The notes under the pieces: generated by a model
Told to the model about the DNA's origin: nothing
The model's input: the letters and a program-made list of their open reading frames with translations, nothing else
Database searches by the model: none
Shown here: positions 24,481 through 33,922 of the stretch, one piece after another
Numbering within the stretch: position 1 is the stretch's first letter
Layout of the letters: the number at the start of each line of letters is the position of its first letter
From: Anas platyrhynchos
Lineage: Eukaryota; Chordata; Aves; Anseriformes; Anatidae
Length of the DNA: 64,000 nt
Direction: 5' to 3'
Assembly: GCF_047663525.1 (NCBI RefSeq)
Contig: NC_092617.1
Location: 4,034,501 to 4,098,500, forward strand
Position numbers and translations under genes: made by a program

Positions 24481-25011
24481 GGGCTTACCCAGAAAAAAAA
24501 GAAGCACAATGTGGAAGCCAAAAGAGAGCAGCAGTGACAAGGTCACGTCCTGCTGCTGGCCGTGGCCATGGCTCCAGGGAAGCAGCAGCCCCGACCCAAA
24601 GGCAGCAGAGAGGCAGAGCCCAGCGGGCAGTGAGGGGCTGCTCCTGCATGTGGCAGCTGGGCTCTTGGCCCTGAGCCCCTCCTGTGTGCTGCGGCTGCTC
24701 CCCCAGCTCCAGAGGAGATGGGAAGAGAGGGATGCTGAGACCATTGAACTTATGCTGTCTTCTTGATTGTCTATACCTACAGAGGAAGCCTAGTTCAATA
24801 GGTTGAATAGAAGATGTAGTCAAAGTAAATAATTACTTAATAAATTAAACCCATATCAAAAGTTATGAAAATAATAAAAATGAAAAATGAAATGAAAATC
24901 TCTCATGTCAGTTTCTCAAATAGAACGGTAGTGTTTAGAAGATTATTATTATTATTACAATATGATAATAATAGTAAGTATAAAAATGACATGATACAAA
25001 TCACAATAATG
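24481..25011 (-). other. OR2 3' flank
   Basis: Minus-strand flank of OR2 containing the same GC-rich segment as downstream of the other ORs (24545-24720). The usual AATAAA position reads AATCAA (about 24765). No LTR is joined to it here, unlike the units at 541 and 62345. Confidence 0.55.
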
Positions 25012-25953
25012 TTAACAACACTGATGCTTAAGAAGCACATATAGAAACAGTTTCCTCACTGCAACCTTGAGCTCCTGGTTCCTCATGCTGTAGATGAGGG
25101 GGTTCACTGCTGGAGGTACCACCGAGTAGAGAAGTGACACCACCAAGTCTAGAGATGGAGATGAGATGGAAGCGGGCTTCAGGTAGACAAAAATGCCAGT
25201 GCTGACCATCAGGGAGACCACGGCAAGGTGAGGGAGGCACGTGGAAAAGGCTTTGTGCTTGCTCTCCTCAGAGGGCATCCTCAGCACAGCCCTGAAGATC
25301 TCCACATAGGACACCACAATGAAAACAAAACAACCAAATGCTAAAGAAAGACTAAACAGAACTGCCCAAACTTCTCTGAAATAGGCATGTGAGCAGGAGA
25401 GCTTGAGGATGTGGGGGATCTCACAGAAGAACTGGTCCACAGCATTGCCTTGGCAGAGGGGCAGGGAAAATGTGTTGGCCGTGTGCAGGACAGCAATGAG
25501 AAGGCCACTGCCCCAGGCAGCTGCTGCCATCTGGGCACAAGCTCTGCTGCCCACGAGGCTCCCATAGTGCAGGGGCTTGCAGATGGCAACGTAGCGGTCG
25601 TAGGCCATGATGGTGGGAAGGAAATACTCCGATGACATCAACAAGACAAAGAGAAAGACCTGTGCAACACAGCCTTGATAGGAGATGGCCCTGGTGTCCC
25701 AGAGGGCATTGGCCTTGGCTTTGGGCAGAGTGGTGGAGATGCAGCCCAGGTCGAGGAGGGCGAGGTTGAGGAGGAAGAAGTACATGGGGGTGTGGAGGCG
25801 GTGGTGGCAGGCTACGGCGCTGAGGATGAGGCCGTTGCCCAGGAGGGCAGCCAGGTAGATGCCCAGGAAGAGCGCGAAGTGCAGGAGCTGCAGGTCACGT
25901 GTGTCTGCAAATGCCAGCAGGAGGAACTCGCTCACTGAGCTGATGTTCATCAT
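25012..25953 (-). CDS. Olfactory receptor, OR14-like (gamma-c class II), intact (OR2)
   Basis: Full 313-residue odorant GPCR with no breaks. Seen motifs: Asn3 sequon (NIS), GN in TM1 at 39-40, PMYFF 56-60, Cys95, MAYDRYVAIC 116-125, KAFSTCLPHL before TM6, NPLIYSMRN in TM7, and a short tail ending KHQCC. The start ATG lies ~23 bp after a predicted acceptor (AG at 25977-25978), as in OR1. Residues 1-95 are nearly the same as OR1 and OR3, whereas TM3-TM6, which line the odorant pocket, differ. It is expected in olfactory neuron cilia, coupled to Golf. The ligand cannot be inferred. Confidence 0.95.
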   Translation of the reverse strand: MMNISSVSEFLLLAFADTRDLQLLHFALFLGIYLAALLGNGLILSAVACHHRLHTPMYFFLLNLALLDLGCISTTLPKAKANALWDTRAISYQGCVAQVFLFVLLMSSEYFLPTIMAYDRYVAICKPLHYGSLVGSRACAQMAAAAWGSGLLIAVLHTANTFSLPLCQGNAVDQFFCEIPHILKLSCSHAYFREVWAVLFSLSLAFGCFVFIVVSYVEIFRAVLRMPSEESKHKAFSTCLPHLAVVSLMVSTGIFVYLKPASISSPSLDLVVSLLYSVVPPAVNPLIYSMRNQELKVAVRKLFLYVLLKHQCC

Positions 25954-25976
25954 TCTTTGACCTCGAAAATGGCTGT

Positions 25977-26196
25977 CTGTTGAAGAGGAGAAGGCAGAGC
26001 AGAGTTAGAACAGAGTATTTAAACTAAAACCTATTACAAGCCTAAGAACTCCCCCAGCCCAAGCCCCTCTTTTTGCAGCAGAACCTCAAAGGCTCTCAAA
26101 GCCTACTGCATTTCCCACTGCCCCCCCAAGAAAGAAGACCCAGCAGGAGACCCTTCCAGGACCTGCAGCTGCATGGCCCTGAAGCCAGGCACTTAC
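25977..26196 (-). other. Predicted 5' intron of OR2
   Basis: Donor GACAAG-GTAAGTG (GT at 26195-26196) and acceptor CTCCTCTTCAACAG (AG at 25977-25978) bracket only 220 bp. Both sites fit consensus well. Confidence 0.5.
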
Positions 26197-26950
26197 CTTG
26201 TCAAGGGCTGTGCACATTTCTCCAGCAGGCAGCTCTCAGCATCCTCCCACTGCCAACTGCCTTCAACCACTCTCTCGTTTTCTTCTCTCTGTGTCTGTGC
26301 CTCTGTGTCTCTTTCCTGCTGCTCTGTGCAGAGGAGCTGCTCCTGGGCACAGCTGTCTCTCTGCACCAGGGCCCTCTTGCCACGAGCTCTCTCTGTCCCA
26401 CGAGCTTGGCCCAGCTCAGCAGCACAGCACCAGCCCAAGGCACTGCAATCACCCCTCTGGGGGCTTTGCTGATGAGCCCACAAACCTCAGGCACTCAGAG
26501 ACAATTGAAGACGTCTCTCCAGAAGTGCAAGTCAGAGGCAAGTTTCCTGCAGAGTCCCCCTGAGGGCCAGCACTGACACAGCCTCCCTTGGAGCTCGTTA
26601 GAGCAGAACCCTGGAGGCAGTGAGGACAAGGAGACAAAGGCAATGTGAAGGTGACACTGATGTGTAGGAAACCTGGATGTGTGTCACCAAACACAAAGGT
26701 CAGGCCTTCTCTCCCAACTCAAGGAAGGGAGATCTTTCCCTTCACAGAATACTCAGGGCTCTTTGTGGGGCAGTAGGAGATGGGGATGTGCATGGCCAAG
26801 TGTAGGGGAATGGTACGACCCCTGCCTGCTTCATGGGTTGGCGAGGAGTTAATTAGGCTCCATTGCTTTAGTAATTAGCTTTGTCCTCATAGGGCTCAGT
26901 GGCAGAGACAACAGCCGTAGCCATGGACACATCTATCTCATAAGGCAGCT
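26197..26950 (-). promoter_or_regulatory. OR upstream unit: presumed 5' noncoding exon and promoter (OR2)
   Basis: Matches 7709-8490 over most of its length in the same orientation relative to the receptor, ending at a strong donor. Transcription start unknown. Confidence 0.5.
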
Positions 26951-27168
26951 CTGTAGGAAGCTGGCCTGGTTCCTGGTGAGCAGGCACCACTGCTCATATG
27001 GCATCCCTCGTGGTGTCCAGGCCCTCCTCTTCCTGGACACTACTCCTCAGCAGGGTCCCTCCAATGTGTGGGGTTCCTCTTCCTCTGCTGAAGGACTGAG
27101 CTCTTCTCTCTTGTAAATGTCAAGCGGTTTGTCTCGACAAAATCCCACAGTTTCTCGATGTTCGCCCA

Positions 27169-27772
27169 TGTCCTGGTTTCAGTTAGAACAGAGCTAATTT
27201 TCTTCCTAGTAGCTGCTAGGGTGCTATGTTTTGACTTAGGATGGGAAAAGTGCTGATAACACGATGATGTTTTAATTGTTGCAGAACAGTGCTTACACCA
27301 AGCCAAGGACGTTTCAGCTTCTCACTCTGTCCTGCCAACGGGCAGGCTGGGAGTGCAACAGGAGCTGGGAGGGGACAGACCCAGGACAACTGACCCAAAC
27401 TGGCCAAAGGGGTATTCCATACCTTCTGATATCGTGCTAAACAATATTTAGGGGTGGCTAGCTGGGGTGGGGGGCCAGCACTGCTCAGGGTTATGCTGGG
27501 CATCGGTCAGCGGGTGGCGAGCACTTGCATTGTACATCACTTGTTTGTACACATTATTAGTAGTAGTAATATTATAATCATAGTTATTATTATTATTATT
27601 GTTATTATTATTATTATTGTTGTTATTATTATTTTCCTGTCTTATTAAACTGTCTTTATCTCAATTCACAGGCTTCACTTTCCTGTTTCTCTCCCCCATC
27701 CCAGAGAGGGAGGGGGGAGGGTGAGCGAACGGCTGTGTGGAGTTTAGCTGCCGGCCAGGTTCAACCACGACA
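27169..27772 (+). repeat. ERV1 5' LTR
   Basis: TG...CA-bounded, 604 bp, with an ATT-rich tract and ATTAAA near its end. The CRE and TATA sites are decayed (CTGATATCGTG, AATATTTAGG). It differs clearly from the 3' LTR of the same provirus. Confidence 0.9.
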
Positions 27773-27779
27773 GTCTTTT

Positions 27780-27797
27780 TGGTGCCTAACTTGGGGC
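27780..27797 (+). promoter_or_regulatory. ERV1 primer binding site (tRNA-Lys1,2 type, decayed)
   Basis: TGGTGCCTAACTTGGGGC differs at three positions from the known tRNA-Lys1,2 primer site TGGCGCCCAACGTGGGGC. It lies 7 nt after the LTR end. Confidence 0.7.
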
Positions 27798-27888
27798 CCA
27801 AAAGTTTGAGATAATGGCAGATCTGACCAGAGTGTGTTAAAATAAAATTGGTATAAGTATTAGACCTGCTTAATAGTTACTTGCCATA

Positions 27889-30003
27889 ATGCTGATTGCT
27901 TTAATCTCAACTCTGCTGCGCCTGTTTTCCAAATTGAGTATTATAGCACAATATTTTCCGTATTTGCTCTCTGTCATGTTGCCCTTATCCTCTCCGGGCC
28001 ATGGTTTAAGATCATTATGGTACTGTGTGTTGTAACAGTGGCTTATGAGATGATGAAATATCTGGTCATGACTCTAACTTGGTATTTGTACTCAGTAACG
28101 TCGTCGACTCTATACTTTGGAAACCGTATCTCGGAAACTATTAGCAATTATACCTGTTGCCTCTTTTCATTAGGGAGTCAATCTGTGGAGGGGAAAGGGG
28201 AAGATATTTTTTCTTACTCATTCACTCTCTCTTTCTCCTTCACCACTCCCTTATCCTCCTCGATCACTCTCCCTTTCTCCTTTACCACCCTCTTATCCTC
28301 TGAGCTTATTACAATAGCTCTCCAAGATATTGAATATCCTTGGGATACTCAGACCAGCATGGTCTTGTTGTTATGCCTCCTGAATATGCTTCAGGGTTTG
28401 CTTAAAGATAAACAACTACTTAAGAATCTTATCCAGAGATCTGCCCGGAGGCAGGATAGTTGTGGGTGGCAGGGAGTATGGGTGGATATGGGCAGGCATC
28501 TAGAGCAGTGGGAACCTCCAGTGTTTTGGAAATTTTCCCCTGAACAACTGCAAAATCCTAAAAAAATGGTAGAATGCTTGAAAAAAAGGTGTCATGACTC
28601 TGGTAGTTCCAAAGTAACACAAATCATTGTAACATGCTGGGTCCTGGCTCATGTCTATTGAGCTGCAATTCATACTAGTATCAACTTAGTGACAGACCCT
28701 GCAGCCACTCCAAGTCCTGTGACAGACCCAACGGCCACTCCAATCCCTATGGTGGACCCTGCAGCCACTCCATTTCCAGCCCCTGCAGCTGCTCCGGCTC
28801 CTGTGGCTGAGTCAGAGAAACGAGCTGTAGCAGTGCAAGTTGCCCCTGTAGAGAAGGTGAAAAAATGGTATAGAGATTCAGGTCGTTTAGAACGCAGAGA
28901 GTCTTCTGCCAAATCTAGGTATAGAGACGACAATGCTGGGCCATCAGGGATTCAGGAGGAGGAAGATGAGGATGCCAAAAAATCAACAGTAACTACCCGA
29001 AGCCTGAACGAGCGTGAGCTACGAGATGTGCGAAAAGATTTTGGTTGTTGTATAGGTGAGCAGCTTGTCACCTTGGGACAAGCAGCTTGGGACACCACAG
29101 CCAATTGTGTGGAATTAAAGGGGAAGGAAGCCAGACGACTGGGATCCCTTGCTAGAGACGCAGGCATTGACAAAGCAATTGCAGATGGAGCACAATCCAC
29201 CAGCCTCTGGAGGCGTCTCCTCTCAGCTGTGAGGGAAAGGTATCCCTTCAAGGAAGAACTTGTATGTCTACCAGGCAAGTGGACCACTATGGAGAAGGGA
29301 ATCCAGTACCTGAGGGAATTAGCCGTACGGGAAGTGATTTATGAGGATCCAGACCTCAGACAAACATCCAAAGATCCAGATGAAGTCAGGTGTACACGAC
29401 CCATGCGGCGGAAGTTTGTACGGAGTGCACCATCATCATATGCCAGCTCATTGGCAATAATGGCCTGGAAAGAGGATGAGGAACCCACAGTGGATGAAGT
29501 GGCTAAACAACTCCGGCAGTACGAAGAAAGTCTCTGCTCTTCCATACAGGCCTGTGTCTCAGCTGTGGAGAAACTTTCTGAAGAGTTCTACCAACTTAAA
29601 GAGAATCTATCTTCCCCCCAACCTGAACCAACCAGTGTCCACCGACCAAAAGAGAACACCTGGGAGAAACTTTCTGAAAAGGTTCACCAACTTGAAGAGA
29701 GATTATTCTCCTCTGTACCTGTACAGAGCAGTGTCTCAGCTATCAGGGGTAGGCGTTCATCCACACAAGGAAGACGGTATGGTGGGTACTCACCCCGTGC
29801 CACCCTGTGGTTTTACTTACGAGACCATGGAGAGGACATGAGAAAATGAGATGGAAAATCTACCGCGACCCTAGAGGCACGGGTACGGGAGTTGCAAAAG
29901 AAAACAATCAGGAAAAAAGGGCTTCTCTGAAAAGTTTGCTGCTCCAACTTCCAGCAGACAGTCTTTCAAACACAGAAACAAAGAAGATTCTGACCAGGAT
30001 TAG
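27889..30003 (+). pseudogene. ERV1 gag (broken)
   Basis: Homologous throughout to the open gag of ERV2. Order: hydrophobic N-terminal region, short Pro/Ala/Thr linker (no long repeat), one KRAVAVQ motif, capsid-like part (LRDVRKDFG ... AVRERYPFKEEL ... RKFVRSAPSSYASSLA), two KLSE..HQLEE heptad-like stretches and a basic end. Lesions relative to ERV2: a 2-bp insertion near 27980, TGA at 28659-28661 (Arg codon in ERV2), TGA at 29847-29849 (Trp in ERV2) and a 1-bp gain near 29920. The terminal TAG (30001-30003) is in the frame of pro-pol. No CCHC zinc knuckle is seen. Confidence 0.85.
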
Positions 30004-30018
30004 GGAGGCCCTGCCTCC
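30001..30018 (+). promoter_or_regulatory. Candidate stop-codon readthrough site: UAG plus hairpin (ERV1)
   Basis: TAG is followed without a gap by GGAGGC-CCT-GCCTCC, a perfect 6-bp stem with a 3-nt loop. The pro-pol frame continues open from here in the same phase. The layout resembles gammaretroviral UAG readthrough signals. It is inferred, not tested. Confidence 0.5.
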
Positions 30019-33000
30019 AGCCAGGGGGAGGGAAGGGACAATCGAGTTTATTGGACTGTGTGGATTCGATGGCCTGGCACATCAGACGCACAGAAGTATA
30101 AGGCTTTAGTAGACACCGGTGCACAATGTACTATAATGCCATCGAGCTATAAAGGACCAGAGCCCATCTGTATTTGTGGAGTGACAGGGGGATCTCAGCA
30201 GTTGACTGTATTGGAGGCTGAAGTGAGTATGACTGGGAATGAGTGGGAAAAGCACCGCATTGTGACTGGCCCGGATGCTCCATGTATCCTTAGCATAGAC
30301 TATCTTAGAAGAGGATATTGCAAGGACCCAAAAGGGTTCCGGTGGGCTTTTGGTATAGCTGCCTTAGAGACAGAGGGCATTAAACAATTATCTACCTTGC
30401 CTGGTCTCTCAGAGGACCCTTCTGTTGTGGGGTTGCTGAGGGTCGAAGAACAGCAAGTGCCAATCGCTACCACAACTGTGCACCGGCGGCAATATCGCAC
30501 TAACCGAGACTCCCTGATTCCCATCCATAAGCTAATTCGTCAATTGGAGAGCCAAGGAGTGATCAGCAAGACTCATTCACCTTTCAATAGTCCCATATGG
30601 CCAGTGCAAAAGTCTAATGGCGAGTGGAGACTAACAGTGGACTATCATGGCCTGAACAAAGTCACGCCACCACTGAGTGCTGCAGTGCCGGACATGCTGG
30701 AACTCCAGTACGAACTTGAATCGAAGGCAGCCAAGTGGTACGCCACAATTGATATCGCTAATGCATTTTTCTCCATCCCTCTAGCAGCAGAGTGCAGGCC
30801 ACAATTTGCTTTCACTTGGAGGGGAGTCCAATATACTTGGAATCGGCTGCCCCAGGGGTGGAAACACAGCCCTACCATTTGCCATGGGCTGATCCAGTCT
30901 GCGCTGGAGCAGGGGGAAGCTCCTGAACACCTGCAGGACATCGATGACATTATTATGTGGGGTGACACAGCAGAGGAAGTTTTTGAGAAAGGGAAGAAAA
31001 TAGTCCAAATCCTTTCTCAAAAAAACAGTTTTGCCATAAAACAAAATAAAGTCAAAGGACCTGCATGAGAGATCCAGTTTTTAGGAATAAAATGGCAAGA
31101 TGGACGTCGTCAAATGGATGTGATCAACAAAATAACAGCTATGTCTCCACCAACCAACAAAAAAGAAACACAGACTTTCCTAGGTGTTGTGGGGTTTTGG
31201 AGAATGCACATCCCAAATTACAGTCTGATTGTAAACCCGCTCTACCAAGTAACCCGTAAGAAGAATGAGTTTGAATGGGGCCCTGAACAACGACAAGCCT
31301 TTGAACAAATCAAGCAGGAAATAGTCCATGCAGTAGCCCTTGGGCCAGTTCGAACAGGACCAGATGTAAAGAATGTGCTCTACACTGCAGCCGGGGAGAA
31401 TGGCCTCACCTGGAGCCTCTGGCAGAAAGAACCTGGGGAAACTCGAGGTCGGCCCCTGGGGTTTTGGAGTCGGGGATACAGAGGATCTGAGGCCCGCTAT
31501 ACTCCAACAGAGAAGGAGATATTGGCAGCATATGAAGGAGTTCGATCTGCTTCGGAGGTGGTCGGTACTGAAGTGCAGCTCCTCCTGGCACCCCGATTGC
31601 CAGTACTAGGATGGATGTTCAAGGGAAGGGTCTCCTCTACACATCATGCAACTGATGCTACATGGAGCAAGTGGGTTGCACTGATTACTCAGCGGGCTCG
31701 AATAGGAAACCCCAGTCGCCCAGGAATATTGGAAGTGATCATGGACTGGCCAGAAGGCAAATACTTTGGGATATCATCAGAGGAGGAAGTGGGTCGTGCT
31801 GAAGAAGCCCCGCTGTACAATCAGTTACCAGAGAATGAGAAGAAATATGCCCTGTTCACTGATGGGTCCTGTCGTATTGTGAGGAACCATCGGAGATGTA
31901 AGGCTGCTGTATGGAGTCCTACAAGACGAGTTGCAGAAGCTGCTGAGGGAGAAGGTGAATCGAGTCAGTTTGCAGAAGTGAAGGCCATTCAGCTGGCTTT
32001 AGACATTGCTGAACGAGAAAAACGGCCAGTTCTCTATCTCTACACCAATTCACGGATGGTAGCAAATGCCCTGTGGGGACGGTTACAGCAATGGAAGAAA
32101 AACAACTGGCAGCACAGGGGCAAACCCATCTGGGCTGCTGCATTGTGGCAAGATATTGCTGCTCGGGTAGAGAACCTGGCTGTGAAAGTACGCCACGTAG
32201 ATGCTCATGTGCCCAAGAATCGGGCTACTGAAGAACATCAGAACAACCAGCAGGTGGATCAGGCTGCTAAGACTGAAGTAGCTCAGGTGGACCTGGATTG
32301 GCAGCATAAAGGTGAATTATTTATAGCCCGATGGGCCCATGACACCTCAGGCCATCAAGGTAGAGATGCAACATACAGATGGGCTTGTGATCGAGGGGTG
32401 GACCTAACCATGGACGCTCTAGCACAGGTTATTCATGACTGTGAAACATGTGCTGCAATCAAGCAAGCCAAACGGTCAAAGCCTCTTTGGTATCGAGGAC
32501 GATGGCTGAAATATAAATATGGAGAGGCCTGGCAGATTGATTACATCACACTCCCTCAAACTCGCAATGGCAAGCACCACGTACTTACAATGGTGGAAGC
32601 AACCACCGGATGGCTGGAAACATATCCTGTGCCTCATGCCACCGCCCGGAACACCATCCTGGGCCTTGAAAAGCAAGTCCTATGGCGACATGGCACCCCA
32701 GAAAGAATAGAATCAGACAATGGGACTCACTTCCGAAACAACCTTATAGACACTTGGGCCAAAGAACATGGTATTGAATGGGTGTATCACATCCCCTATC
32801 ATGCACCAGCCTCCGGGAAAGTTGAACGATACAATGGCCTGTTAAAGACTACCTTAAAAGCAATGGGCGCTGGGACGTTCAAAAACTGGGATACGCATTT
32901 GGCAAAGGCCACCTGGTTAGTCAATACTAGGGGATCTACCAACCGAGCTGGACCTGCCCAATCCAACCTGTTACGTACTGTAGATGGGGATAAGGTTCCT

Positions 33001-33186
33001 GTAGTGCATGTAAAAAATATGCTGGGTAAAACAGTCTGGGCTACTCCTGCCTCAGGAAAAGGCAAACCTATTCGTGGAATTGTTTTCGCTCAGGGACCTG
33101 GATACACTTGGTGGGTGATGCAAAAGAACGGAGAGGTCCGGTGTGTACCTCAAGGAGATTTAATACTGGGTGAGAATAGCCCATAA
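30004..33186 (+). pseudogene. ERV1 pro-pol (protease, RT, RNase H, integrase), damaged
   Basis: Same frame throughout. Retropepsin DTGA, RT with LPQGW, RNase H (FTDGS), integrase HHCC (HDTSGH, CETC) and the core acidic residues (WQIDYI, SDNGTHF, VERYN) follow in order. No dUTPase is seen. Lesions: the RT YIDD box reads DIDD (codon 30937-30939), TGA at 31066-31068, a 6-bp loss near 31112, and the RNase H Asp of the DSRMVA-type motif is Asn (32047-32049). The integrase triad is intact. It ends LGENSP with TAA. Confidence 0.9.
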
Positions 33187-33325
33187 ACTGAATTGTACCA
33201 TGTTAATTAGTATATTACACTGTATGTTATCACTACCATGATTACTATAGGTGACTAATTAGAATGTATGGAAAAGAATGTAACCTGAGCATGACATAAA
33301 TGGTATGGAATAAGGGGTGGATAGA

Positions 33326-33922
33326 TGTCCTGGTTTCAGTTAGCACAGAATTAATTTTCTTCCTAGTAGCTGGTGGAATGCTGTGTTTTGGCTTAGGATG
33401 AGAAGAGTGCTGATAACACCCTGATGCTTTAATTGTTGCAGAGCAGTGCTTATACTAAGCCAAGGACATCTCAGCCTTTTGCTCTGTCCTGCCAACGGGC
33501 AGGCTGGGGGTGCAGTAAGAGCTGGGAGGGGACAGACCCCGGACAGGTGACCCAAACTAGCCAAAGGGGTATTCCATACCATCTGACGTCATGCTAAACA
33601 ATATATAGGGGTGGCTAGCCGGGGGAAGGGGGCCGGACTGCTCGGGGTTAGGCTGGGCATCGGTCAGCGAGTGGTGAGCAATTGCATTGTGCATCACTTG
33701 TTTGTACATATTATTATTATTTCCCTATTATCACCATATTATAATTATTGTTATTATTGTTATTATTATTTTGTTATTATTATTTTCCTGTCTTATTAAA
33801 CTGTCTTTATCTCAACTCACGGGCTTCACTTTCCATTTCTCTCCCCCGTCCCAGAGAGGGAGGGGGGAGGGTGAGCGAACGGCTGCGTGGTGTTTAGCTG
33901 CCGGCTGGGTTAAACCACGACA
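33326..33922 (+). repeat. ERV1 3' LTR
   Basis: 597 bp, TGTCCTGG...CACGACA. It has TGACGTCA at 33584-33591, TATATA at 33602-33607 and ATTAAA at 33795-33800. It shares indels in the ATT tract with the 3' LTR of ERV2 and not with its own 5' LTR. Confidence 0.92.

Larger units (their letters stand above)
27169..33922 (+). mobile_element. ERV1: full-length ERV-L-like provirus, gag-pro-pol, no env
   Basis: 5' LTR 27169-27772, PBS at 27780, gag 27889-30003, pro-pol to 33186, 3' LTR 33326-33922. Only ~140 bp separate pol from the LTR, so env is absent. The pol motifs (LPQGWKHSP, FLGVVGFWRMHIPNYS) resemble class III ERV-L elements. The bases flanking the two LTRs (GCCCA before, TGAGG after) do not match, so no target duplication is visible. 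The 3' LTR abuts a 14-bp minisatellite. Confidence 0.93.
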
